The notes under the pieces: model-generated
Seen by the model: only the letters and a program-made list of their open reading frames with translations
Told to the model about the DNA's origin: nothing
The model's database searches: none
Origin: Pseudomonadota bacterium
GTDB taxonomy: Bacteria > Desulfobacterota > Desulfovibrionia > Desulfovibrionales > Desulfovibrionaceae
Direction: 5' to 3'
Assembly (NCBI GenBank): GCA_023417745.1
Contig: JAEZEM010000500.1
Coordinates: 1-20,641 of the forward strand
Length of the DNA stretch: 20,641 nt
Translations under genes and position numbers: made by a program
Shown here: positions 7,768-15,043 of the stretch, piece by piece
How the letters are laid out: each line of letters begins with the position of its first letter
Numbering within the stretch: position 1 is the first letter of the stretch

Positions 7768-8237
7768 AATTCCCAGGACCTCCCGCACGATGAGATCACG
7801 ATTCGGCCCGTGTCCGCGAAAAGGCGCATGGTTCGTGGAATGGTCCCGCCCACGTCTTCGGCCGAAAGGCGCATTTCGTTGACCTGCAACAGCTTTTTAA
7901 GCGCCGCGAAATTGCTGGCCCCGGTGTCGAATTGGTTGGAGATGTGCATCATGCGGCCGCAACCGCCAGCCTTGAGCACGAGATTTTCCCGGGTCGCGCC
8001 GCGCCCGTACATGGCTCGGATCATCTGGGGAACGCCGGTGTTGACGTACATGAAGGGGTTCTTGCCAGGCGCCTTGCCGTCCCTGGCCAGGGGGAGCAGG
8101 CAATGGATGAGCCCGGCCACGCCGGCCACGGGATCGTAGGCGGCAAGGCCCAGGCACGATCCCAGGGCATGGGTGACGAGAACGTCCCTGGCGCGGTTGG
8201 TGACCTTCATGTCGGAGATGTTGACCACAATCTCCAT
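7764..8237 (-). CDS. cheD: Chemoreceptor glutamine deamidase CheD
   Basis: CheD deamidates specific glutamines of methyl-accepting chemotaxis proteins to glutamate; in some bacteria it also binds the CheC phosphatase. The 157-residue product carries the catalytic triad at the expected places: T22 and C28 in VTHALGSCLG and H45 in LIHCLLP. These match Thermotoga CheD (T21, C27, H44) almost exactly. The AGGCGRMM segment (90-97) is also typical. ATG at 8237 is preferred over a TTG six bases upstream because family members begin close to this point. No strong Shine-Dalgarno is visible. The stop overlaps the start of the HDOD gene. The rest of the methylation machinery (cheR, cheB) lies on the opposite strand at 15-17 kb, so receptor modification genes are split between two transcripts. 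No CheC is seen in the window. Confidence 0.95.
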   Translation of the reverse strand: MEIVVNISDMKVTNRARDVLVTHALGSCLGLAAYDPVAGVAGLIHCLLPLARDGKAPGKNPFMYVNTGVPQMIRAMYGRGATRENLVLKAGGCGRMMHISNQFDTGASNFAALKKLLQVNEMRLSAEDVGGTIPRTMRLFADTGRIVISSCGRSWEL

Positions 8238-8340
8238 AAGCAATGCTTAGCGACGGTTCCTGAGGGAAGTTTGGGTGTTTGGGGCCGGGCGTTGTCGTCA
8301 ACTAGCCGGAATCGCCGGCAAGGACAAGGTCGGGACGAAA
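8238..8340 (-). other. Gap between the kinase gene and cheD
   Basis: This 103-base stretch has no gene. It contains a small GC hairpin with arms at 8305-8309 and 8315-8319 (5-bp stem, 5-base loop) that lacks a following T-run on either strand. I do not see a convincing promoter, so read-through from the kinase gene into cheD is possible. Confidence 0.4.
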
Positions 8341-9474
8341 TCAGGAGCCCGAGCTCGGTCCGGGTTCGTCCAGACGGGACATGAGGTGGCTGGGAAACCG
8401 CGGTATGGACAGGACGAATCTGGCTCCGCCGGACTTGCCCGGGGTCAGGGTCAGATTGCCGTTGTGTTCGAGCACGATTTCCTGGGCCAGGGTCAGGCCC
8501 ATGCCGGCCTTGTCGGGTCGGCCGGAATAAAACGGGTCGAAAATATGGGGCGCGTCGGCCGGAGCCACGCCCGGACCGTCGTCGGTTACGGCCAGCTCCA
8601 AGCGTTCGCCCGTGGCCGTGGCCGTCAGGTCGATGGTCGCCGGCCTGGGCGCGGCGCATTCCAGGCTGTTGCGAAACAGCTCGGCGAGGGCGCTGGCGAG
8701 CTGATCCCGGTCGACCACGAGCTGGATTTCCGGCAAGTCGAAGCGCCAGACGGCGTTTTCCGCCTGGCCGGGCACAAGGGACTGCGCCAGTTTCATGGCC
8801 TGATCGGCCACCTCGGCCAGCCGGACGGGCTGGGGGCGGGCCGGCCCCAGGGCGGCGAAACGTCCCACGGTGCGCACCAGGGTTTCCAGACGCCTGGCCT
8901 CGTCGAGAATGATGCCCGGATAGGAGGAATCAATGCCCAGGGTCTCAAGCTGGCGGGCTAGGCGCGAAGCGAAGCCGCCGATGGCGAAGGCCGGATTGCG
9001 GACTTGATGGGCCACCGAGGCGGCCAGCTTGTTGAGGCCCCGTATCTTTTCCTGCTGGATGCGGTTGACCTCCTTGAGCATGTCGGTTTCGCGGCGTTGC
9101 ATGCGGGACAATTCGGTGATGTCGTGGAGGATGACCACCACGCCGGCGGTGTTGGTGTCTCCGGAAAGGTACGAGCTGGTGATGGAAAGTTCCAGCAGCC
9201 TGCCGTCCGGGGCGGCGTACGGCACCACACGGCACAGGCCCACCAGCTCGTTTTGGATGACGTCCATGACGAGCTGGTTGAAACGGCCGTTGGTTTCGTT
9301 CTCAAAGAAGAGCTCACCCCAGCCGCGTCCGAGCAACTGTTGTCTGGAGTAGCCCAAGATGGTCGCCGCAGCCGGATTGACCGTGGTGAAGGCCCCGGCA
9401 TGGTCTACGATGAGCAGGCCGACCGGCAGGCTTTCGACGACGTTTTGGGCGATGATGTCACTAAAGTGCGTCAT
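8341..9474 (-). CDS. Soluble PAS-domain sensor histidine kinase
   Basis: This is a two-component kinase that autophosphorylates on histidine and passes phosphate to an unidentified response regulator. From ATG 9474 the product is 377 residues without membrane segments, so it senses a cytoplasmic signal. A PAS domain occupies about residues 8-120 (NPAAATILGY, then the PAC-like LHDITELSRMQ). A short coiled linker leads to the H-box, with the phospho-acceptor H156 in ASVAHQVRNP. The ATPase domain has the N-box FRNSLE (267-272), G1 DDGPGV, F-box IFDPFYSG (311-318) and G2 GMGLTLA. All catalytic boxes are complete. A longer reading from 9504 or 9603 is possible but adds residues with no domain. No receiver or partner regulator gene is adjacent. 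cheD starts 103 bases downstream on the same strand, so a link with motility control is plausible but unproven. Confidence 0.9.
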   Translation of the reverse strand: MTHFSDIIAQNVVESLPVGLLIVDHAGAFTTVNPAAATILGYSRQQLLGRGWGELFFENETNGRFNQLVMDVIQNELVGLCRVVPYAAPDGRLLELSITSSYLSGDTNTAGVVVILHDITELSRMQRRETDMLKEVNRIQQEKIRGLNKLAASVAHQVRNPAFAIGGFASRLARQLETLGIDSSYPGIILDEARRLETLVRTVGRFAALGPARPQPVRLAEVADQAMKLAQSLVPGQAENAVWRFDLPEIQLVVDRDQLASALAELFRNSLECAAPRPATIDLTATATGERLELAVTDDGPGVAPADAPHIFDPFYSGRPDKAGMGLTLAQEIVLEHNGNLTLTPGKSGGARFVLSIPRFPSHLMSRLDEPGPSSGS

Positions 9475-9665
9475 GGTCGTCTGCAAAGGTTTCGGATGAC
9501 GCATCCTGCCAGAGGCTGCTGTCTTTTTCAAGAGATTCAACGGGAGTTGCGCGGCAGCGTGGTTTCTGGGACAACCCGGTGGACAGAGGCGCGGGAACCG
9601 CATACTTCTCGCAAGTCAAAACCACGCTCCCGCCTAGCCGGGAGTCATGACGGGGGCGCTGTTCG
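9475..9665. promoter_or_regulatory. Divergent intergenic region with inverted repeat and competing hairpin
   Basis: This 191-base region separates the leftward kinase gene from the rightward DedA gene, so it should hold promoters for both. A perfect 10-bp inverted repeat has arms AGCGTGGTTT (9556-9565) and AAACCACGCT (9619-9628). CGGG at 9541-9544 can extend it by pairing with CCCG at 9629-9632 across a bulge. CTCCCG (9627-9632) can instead pair with CGGGAG (9639-9644) around a 6-base loop, so two mutually exclusive folds exist. Between the 10-bp arms there is a weak rightward promoter candidate, TGGACA (9580-9585) with CATACT (9601-9606), whose 15-base spacing is shorter than ideal. The inverted repeat is seen directly. 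A regulatory role is inferred. Confidence 0.45.
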
Positions 9666-10250
9666 ATGTCCATTGATTTCATGAAGGAATTGATTGCCCA
9701 ATACGGGTATTTGGCGCTTTTTATCGGCACGTTCCTTGAGGGCGAAACCATCCTGCTTCTGGCCGGGTTCGCCGCCCAGTCCCCGGGATTCAACCTTGAT
9801 TTGCGCCTGGTCATCCTGGCCGCCTTTTGCGGCAGCCTGGCCGGCGACCAGACCGCCTTTTTCGTCGGCCGACATTACGGCCGCAGACTCGTCGCACGCA
9901 GCGAAAAATGGCGCGCCAGGGCCGACCGGGTCCACGCCATGCTCAAAAAATATCATGAAGTGCTCATCCTGACCTTCCGTTTCTTCTACGGCCTACGCAA
10001 CCTCACGCCCTTCGTCCTGGGCACGGCCGAGATCTCCGTGCTCAAGTTTTTTGTGCTAAACGCCATTGGCGCCGGCATCTGGGCCGTGTCTTTCGCGCTG
10101 ATCGGCTACGCTTTCGGCAGCCTGTTGGAAAACGTCCTGACCCGGGTCATCGACAACGTGCATCATGTCGAATTGGCCATCCTGGGCGTCGCCGCCCTGG
10201 TGGCTTGCGGTTTCTGGCTGCGCAAGGCGCTGCGCCGCAATCGCCGTTAA
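9666..10250 (+). CDS. DedA-family membrane protein
   Basis: DedA (SNARE-associated/VTT) proteins are integral inner-membrane proteins. Family members have been implicated in lipid-carrier (undecaprenyl phosphate or phospholipid) flipping and in membrane homeostasis. The 194-residue product begins with a hydrophobic segment carrying FLEGETILLLAGFAA (about 23-37), keeping the conserved acidic residue of the family. GDQTAFFVGRHYG follows at about 60-72, then the Arg-rich motif FRFFYGLRNLTPFVLG around 103-118. Several membrane segments and a basic C-terminal tail (LRKALRRNRR) complete it. Length and motif order fit DedA. A G-run (9652-9656) lies nine bases before the ATG; an in-frame ATG at 9681 is an alternative start. 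It stands alone between the divergent region and the chemotaxis group, and its substrate cannot be read from sequence. Confidence 0.92.
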   Translation: MSIDFMKELIAQYGYLALFIGTFLEGETILLLAGFAAQSPGFNLDLRLVILAAFCGSLAGDQTAFFVGRHYGRRLVARSEKWRARADRVHAMLKKYHEVLILTFRFFYGLRNLTPFVLGTAEISVLKFFVLNAIGAGIWAVSFALIGYAFGSLLENVLTRVIDNVHHVELAILGVAALVACGFWLRKALRRNRR

Positions 10251-10274
10251 AGCCGCAAGAACGTTTTGCGCTTT
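10249..10274 (+). terminator. Possible stem-loop terminator after the DedA gene
   Basis: Starting in the DedA stop codon, AAAGC (10249-10253) and GCAA (10255-10258) pair with TTGC (10266-10269) and GCTTT (10270-10274). One C is bulged and the loop has seven bases. The stem is nine base pairs, but only three T residues end it and GC-rich sequence follows, so termination may be weak. Confidence 0.35.
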
Positions 10275-10397
10275 CCCGGAAAACATGGCACTTTCTTTCA
10301 GGATAAGGACTCCCGGCGCACGAAAAGCTGTCGCAGCGGCATCCGCCTGGACGTTTGCAGGCGATGACGACGGCAAAAACGGGACAGGGGTACGCAC

Positions 10398-12209
10398 ATG
10401 GCCGATACGATCCAGCTTGCCGACGCCCAGGGCATGTTGCGGCAGTGCCGCGCCACCTTGGACAGCGCCGGCCATGGCCTCAGCGGAGCCATCAAGGCCC
10501 GGGAACAGGATTTCCTGGATCTTGGCGAAGCGTTGTACGCCCTGCAAGGCAGCTGCGAGGACATTGCCCAGAATGCCCATGAACTGGTGTCGTGCACGGC
10601 GGCAAAGGACATGCACGACAAATTGCACGCCCTGTCCGCCGAACTCGAAGCCCTGACCAACGAGGCGGCCCGGGCCGCCGGCCACCAGAGCCTCGACGAA
10701 ATCGATGCCGTGGTGGTCATCGTTGATGAGCTCTCCACTATTCTGTCGGCTTTTTCCAAGATCGTCAAACACTTGAGCATGCTCGGCATCGCCACGCGCA
10801 TTGAGAGCGCCCGGCTTGGAGCCGATGGCCGGGGGTTCACCACCCTGGCCGATGACGTGGAAAAGCTCGCCAACCAGATCGTCAGCCACTGCGCCGGCAT
10901 CGCCGGGCGCATCGAAACCTTGCGCGGCCACGTCGGCTCGGCCCGGCAGCGCAACCTGGCCATCCTCGGCACCCAGGAACAGTGCCATGACGTCATCGTG
11001 CGCGAGCTTGGGGCCAACATCAAGGCCCTGGCCGAGATGGCCTCCTCCTCCGCCGAGATATCCCAGAACCTCTCGCGCAGCGCCGCCGACATCGCCGCCG
11101 ACATCGGCCAGGCCGTGCGTTCCATGCAGTTTCACGACATCGTGCGCCAGCAGATCGAGCACGCCGAGCAGGCTCTGGGCGAAACCTCGGCCATGCTCGC
11201 CGGCGAGGTCGACACGACGCCCGAAGCTGCGGGCATGCTCGAACTGACCGCGTTTACCGCCGATGTGCTGACCTTGCAATCCTCCCAAATTCAAAGTGCC
11301 GACAACCACTTCATCCGGGCCGCCGACACCCTGCGCACGTCGCTGGGATCCATCGCCGGCCGCATCCGGGCCATGGGCGATTCCATCGCCGGCCTTGCCG
11401 GCGGCGACGCCGCCGACACGCCACTGAGTCGTCTGGAGGCCGGAGTGGCCACGGTCAAATCCGAGCTTGGCGATTTCGCCGCCGAGGGCGAGGCCCTGGG
11501 TCATAACATGGACGCCGTGGCCGAGACCGTCTCGGGCATGAGCGGGGCCATCGAGGCCATTGAGGAAGTCGGCGCGGAGATCGAACTCATCGCCATCAAC
11601 GCCAGCATCAAGGCCGCCCACACGGGTACGGCCGGCGCGGCCCTTGGCGTTCTGGCCCTGGCCATCCAGCGCCTGTCTGCCGACGCCCGACGCCAGACCG
11701 ATGCCGTGGCCCGTATTCTTGGCAATATTGCCAGTGCTTCAAAGGGCTTGCAGGAAAATGCCAGCCGGTATAACGATCAGTCCGAAGCGTGGCGGGTGGT
11801 GGGGGAGCTCGACGCCGTGCTGGCTGAAACCACCGGGGCGGCCGTCCGTTGTCAGGAACTTTTCACGGCGCTGCGCAATTCCAGCCGCACCTGGGGCGGC
11901 CGGGCCGACGAACTCTCCCGGCGTATCGTCTTTGACCGGGAGATCGGCCGCTCCCTGACCGAGGTTCGTCGCGTCCTGGACGGCCAGATCGCGGCGGCCA
12001 GAAAGATCGCCCCGGGCGGCGGCAAGGGCCGCAGCGCCAGGCTGCGCCAACTTTACGACCGCTACACCATGGAAGCCGAGCGCGACGTGCATGAGGCCGC
12101 CTTTGGCGCGTCGGGCCGGGCCAAGGCCCTGCCTGGGCGGACCGCCGTCACTGCCGTGCCCGCGCCTGAAGCCTCTTCGGAGTTCGGCGACAACGTGGAG
12201 TTGTTTTAA
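10398..12209 (+). CDS. Soluble chemotaxis protein with two receptor-like hairpin cores and a CheZ-like DxxxQ motif
   Basis: The 603-residue product has no signal peptide or membrane segment and is long, helical and Ala-rich. Two segments resemble the tip of the methyl-accepting chemotaxis protein signalling hairpin. The first is at about 121-162, where LGIATRIESARLGADGRGF stands for the usual GIAxQTNxLALNAAxEAARAGExGRGF. The second is at about 394-435, with IELIAINASIKAAHTG followed by a weaker return strand. Between them MQFHDIVRQQIEHAE (243-257) contains D247 and Q251 in DxxxQ spacing, as in the phosphatase helix of CheZ. The last 70 residues are basic and low-complexity. AGGGG lies seven bases before the ATG. 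The gene stands first in the cheA-cheW-cheR-cheB group, so it may be a cytoplasmic receptor-like scaffold for CheA, a CheY-phosphate phosphatase, or both. No CheR-tethering pentapeptide is seen at the C-terminus. Function is inferred. Confidence 0.8.
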   Translation: MADTIQLADAQGMLRQCRATLDSAGHGLSGAIKAREQDFLDLGEALYALQGSCEDIAQNAHELVSCTAAKDMHDKLHALSAELEALTNEAARAAGHQSLDEIDAVVVIVDELSTILSAFSKIVKHLSMLGIATRIESARLGADGRGFTTLADDVEKLANQIVSHCAGIAGRIETLRGHVGSARQRNLAILGTQEQCHDVIVRELGANIKALAEMASSSAEISQNLSRSAADIAADIGQAVRSMQFHDIVRQQIEHAEQALGETSAMLAGEVDTTPEAAGMLELTAFTADVLTLQSSQIQSADNHFIRAADTLRTSLGSIAGRIRAMGDSIAGLAGGDAADTPLSRLEAGVATVKSELGDFAAEGEALGHNMDAVAETVSGMSGAIEAIEEVGAEIELIAINASIKAAHTGTAGAALGVLALAIQRLSADARRQTDAVARILGNIASASKGLQENASRYNDQSEAWRVVGELDAVLAETTGAAVRCQELFTALRNSSRTWGGRADELSRRIVFDREIGRSLTEVRRVLDGQIAAARKIAPGGGKGRSARLRQLYDRYTMEAERDVHEAAFGASGRAKALPGRTAVTAVPAPEASSEFGDNVELF

Positions 12210-12310
12210 CAAACCGGCCGGATCGGGAGCAGGGAGCCCGCAAGCCGACGGTTTGAAGCGCGCGGCGAGAGAAGACCCGGTTTCCGGAGAACAGGAGAGT
12301 CGAGCACGCC

Positions 12311-14413
12311 ATGATGTCCCAGGACGACGCCCACCGTCTGGCCTATCTCGAAGAGGCCAAGGAACTCCTGGCCGACCTGGAGGCGTCGCTGCTGGAACTG
12401 GAGCGCACGCCCGATGACGCCGACCTGCTTCACAAGATTTTTCGGGCCATGCACACGATCAAGGGATCGGGAGCGATGTTCGGCTTTGATGACATCGCCG
12501 CCTTCACCCATGACGTGGAAACCGTTTTCGACAAGGTCCGAAACGGCTTGCTCGGCGTCAGCCGGGACCTGCTCGATCTGTCCTTTCACGCCTGCGACCA
12601 TATCCGGGCTCTGCTTGAACCCGACAATGCCGGCGATGCCGGGCTGGCCGCCGCCGGGCGCGTTCTGCTTGAGGGCTTCCGCCGCTATGCCGGCGAGGAG
12701 ATCGTCCCTGTCGCCCAGACCGGCGCCGAGTCCCAGGAAGAGGCCTCAAGCGTCGCCCGCATCCACCGGCTGCGTTTTCGGCCCCAGGGCGACATTCTCG
12801 TCACCGGCAACAACCCGCTGCACCTGCTTGAAGACGTGTGTTCCCTGGGCGAGTGCCGGCTTTTTGCCCATGTGGAAGCCATCGGTTCCCTGGACGACAT
12901 CGACCCCGAAGCCTGTCTGGTCTGGTGGGACTGCGTGCTGCGCTCCTCGGCCCCGCGTCAGGCACTGGCCGACATCTTTCTTTTTGTCGAGGACGAGTGC
13001 GACCTTTTCATCGAACTCCTCGACGACGGCTGCGCCTTGGATGGGGAAGGGTTTCACAAGCTGCTGGGCCAGATCCTCGTCGAACGCGGCGACATCACCC
13101 CGGCCGACCTCGAAGAGGCCCTCTCGACCCAGAAGCGCCTGGGCGACATCCTGGCCGACAAGGGGCTGGTGCAGCCAAGCCAAGTGGCCTCGGCCCTGGC
13201 TGAACAGTCGGCTGTGCGCGACCTGGGCCAGAAACAGACCGAACGCCAGGAAAAGGCCTCCAGCATCCGGGTGGCCGCCGACAAACTCGATTTTCTGGTC
13301 GATCTGGTGGGCGAGCTGGTCATTGTCCAGGCCCAGATCCGCCAGGCCGTGGACGAGCGCGGCGACCCGCATCTGCGTGGGCTGGCCGAACATCTGGAAC
13401 GCTTAAGCGAAAGCCTGCGCGATTCCACCCTGTCCATTCGCATGCTGCCCATCGGGGCCACTTTCGCCAAATTCCGCCGGCTGGTGCGCGACTTGTCGGC
13501 CGAACTCGGCAAGGACATCGAACTCGTGACCAGCGGCGAGGAGACCGAACTCGACAAAACGGTGATTGAGCGCCTGAGTGATCCGCTGGTGCATTTGCTG
13601 CGCAACAGCATCGACCACGGCATCGAATCCCCGGCCGAGCGCCAGGCTGCGGGCAAGCCGACTGTCGGCCGCATAAGCCTGGCCGCCGCCCATGTCGGCG
13701 GCGAGGTCTGTCTCACCGTCGCCGACGACGGCGGCGGCCTTGATCCGGTCGCCATCCGTTCCAAGGCCGAACAACGGGGACTCATTGCCCCGGGCGCGGA
13801 GCTCTCACCCAAAGAACTTTACGCGCTTATCTTTCAGCCCGGTTTTTCCACGGCCAAGGCCATCAGCAGCGTCTCCGGTCGGGGCGTGGGCATGGACGTG
13901 GTCAAACGGGCCATCGACGCTTTGCGCGGCAGCGTGGAAATCGATTCCGAGCGGGGCAAGGGCACGACCATCACCGTGCGCCTGCCGCTGACCCTGGCCA
14001 TCATCGACGGTTTGCAGGTCCAGGCCGGCGGAGAATTTTTTGTCGTGCCCCTGGTCCTGGTGGAAGAATGCGTAGAATTGGCCCTGGACGCGGACGGACA
14101 GCGACGGCGCATCGTCAACCTGCGCGGCGAAGTGGCCCCGGTCCTGAGTCTTCGGGAAGCGTTTGCCCTGGGCGGCGAGCCGCCGGCCATCGAACCCATT
14201 GTGGTGGCCCGAGTGGACGGCGAGCGCATCGGCATCGCCGTGGACCGGGTTGTGGGCGAACATCAGACCGTCATCAAAAGTCTGGGGCGGCTCTACCGGG
14301 ACGTGGACGCTTTTTCCGGGGCCACCATCCGGGGCGACGGCTCCATGGCGTTGATCCTCGACGTGGCCGCCCTGGTGCGCCGGGAGGCCGTGTTCGAGGC
14401 TGGACGGGCCTGA
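12311..14413 (+). CDS. cheA: Chemotaxis histidine kinase CheA with an extra tandem-motif domain
   Basis: CheA autophosphorylates in response to receptor arrays and donates phosphate to CheY and CheB. The 700-residue protein has these domains in order. P1/HPt has phospho-acceptor H48 in AMHTIKGSG. A P2-like region at about 150-238 contains RLRFRP, the NNPLHLL motif and DPEACLVWWD. A segment at about 248-300 holds two copies of a motif of the type LGxILxxxGxxxPxxxxxAL, resembling the N-terminal MshEN domain of GspE-type ATPases. P3 dimerisation is at about 315-380. P4 ATPase has N-box HLLRNSIDHG (428-437), G1 DDGGG, F-box FQPGFS and G2 GRGVGMDVV. P5, CheW-like, runs from about 572 to the end. 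The start is ATGATG; AGGAG lies 13 bases before it, which is far. All catalytic boxes are intact. Confidence 0.97.
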   Translation: MMSQDDAHRLAYLEEAKELLADLEASLLELERTPDDADLLHKIFRAMHTIKGSGAMFGFDDIAAFTHDVETVFDKVRNGLLGVSRDLLDLSFHACDHIRALLEPDNAGDAGLAAAGRVLLEGFRRYAGEEIVPVAQTGAESQEEASSVARIHRLRFRPQGDILVTGNNPLHLLEDVCSLGECRLFAHVEAIGSLDDIDPEACLVWWDCVLRSSAPRQALADIFLFVEDECDLFIELLDDGCALDGEGFHKLLGQILVERGDITPADLEEALSTQKRLGDILADKGLVQPSQVASALAEQSAVRDLGQKQTERQEKASSIRVAADKLDFLVDLVGELVIVQAQIRQAVDERGDPHLRGLAEHLERLSESLRDSTLSIRMLPIGATFAKFRRLVRDLSAELGKDIELVTSGEETELDKTVIERLSDPLVHLLRNSIDHGIESPAERQAAGKPTVGRISLAAAHVGGEVCLTVADDGGGLDPVAIRSKAEQRGLIAPGAELSPKELYALIFQPGFSTAKAISSVSGRGVGMDVVKRAIDALRGSVEIDSERGKGTTITVRLPLTLAIIDGLQVQAGGEFFVVPLVLVEECVELALDADGQRRRIVNLRGEVAPVLSLREAFALGGEPPAIEPIVVARVDGERIGIAVDRVVGEHQTVIKSLGRLYRDVDAFSGATIRGDGSMALILDVAALVRREAVFEAGRA

Positions 14414-14426
14414 CCGAACTGTCCGG

Positions 14427-14455
14427 AGCCCGGCCGCCCGGGCTGACTTGTTTTT
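14427..14455 (+). terminator. Intrinsic terminator-like hairpin between cheA and cheW
   Basis: AGCCCGG (14427-14433) pairs perfectly with CCGGGCT (14438-14444) around a 4-base loop. After GACTTG comes a run of five T residues (14451-14455). This is a seven-base-pair GC stem with a T-tract displaced by a few bases, so it may act as a partial terminator reducing cheW-cheR-cheB relative to cheA. Confidence 0.6.
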
Positions 14456-14525
14456 AACGCCGTCGACGGGCTTGCCCGCAAGCGCCGGCGCACAGGCAAC
14501 AATGCCGCGAGAGCGGGAGGACGAC

Positions 14526-15038
14526 ATGGCCGAGGCCGTCAGCAGCAACGACAACCAGTACCTCACCTTCACCCTGGAACGCGAACTGTTCGCCTTGGAC
14601 ATCGCCTCGGTGCGCGAAGTGCTCGAACTGGTCAACATCACCCGGGTACCCCGCACCCCGGAATATATCCGCGGCGTCATCAATCTGCGCGGCCGGGCCG
14701 TGCCGGTGGTGGACCTCAAGCAGAAGTTCGGCATGGGCAGCACGGCGCGCACGGTGAACACCTGCATCATCATCGTCGAGGTGGACCTTGACGGCGAGGC
14801 CACGGTGCTCGGAGCCTTGGCCGATTCCGTCCAGGAGGTTTACGAGATGGAGTCCTCCCAAATCGAGCCGCCGCCCCGCATGGGCACGCCCATCCGGGCC
14901 GACTACATCCGGGGCATGGGCAAGTCCGGCGAACAGTTCATCATCATTCTCGACATCAACAAGGTCTTCAGCTCCATGGAGCTGGCCGGACTGGCTCAGG
15001 CCCTGGGCGAGGCCGGAGCCGAGGCCGGGGAGGCTTGA
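14526..15038 (+). CDS. cheW: Chemotaxis coupling protein CheW
   Basis: CheW links CheA to chemoreceptors in the signalling array. The 170-residue product is a single CheW domain. It opens with YLTFTLERELFALDIASVRE (about 13-32), has INLRGRAVPVVDL at about 57-69, and ends with the usual FIIILDINKVF strand near 139-149. The ATG at 14526 is preceded by a near-perfect GGGAGG five bases upstream, which decides this start over a TTG at 14448 that would add 26 residues with no domain. The acidic, Ala/Gly-rich C-terminal tail (about 153-170) is slightly longer than in minimal CheW proteins. The stop codon is followed by cheR after five bases, indicating co-translation. Location downstream of the cheA terminator hairpin may let its level be set separately. 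Confidence 0.96.
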   Translation: MAEAVSSNDNQYLTFTLERELFALDIASVREVLELVNITRVPRTPEYIRGVINLRGRAVPVVDLKQKFGMGSTARTVNTCIIIVEVDLDGEATVLGALADSVQEVYEMESSQIEPPPRMGTPIRADYIRGMGKSGEQFIIILDINKVFSSMELAGLAQALGEAGAEAGEA

Positions 15039-15043
15039 TCCCC

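Noticed and set aside
8237..8249. TAAGCA / TGCTTA palindrome at the cheD start
   Set aside because: A six-base dyad with a one-base centre is expected several times by chance in 20 kb and cannot form a hairpin in RNA without losing pairs.
10286..10301. Sigma-54-like promoter before the chemotaxis group
   Set aside because: TGGCAC is perfect for the -24 box, but the -12 position reads TTCAG instead of TTGCW, losing the essential GC pair.
10056..11621. Open frame of about 521 codons on the minus strand across DedA and the receptor-like gene
   Set aside because: It is a composition-driven shadow that runs through two convincing plus-strand genes and the gap between them.
14448..14525. TTG start giving CheW 26 extra residues
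   Set aside because: The GGGAGG five bases before ATG 14526 is far better, and the extension begins inside the T-run of the terminator-like hairpin.
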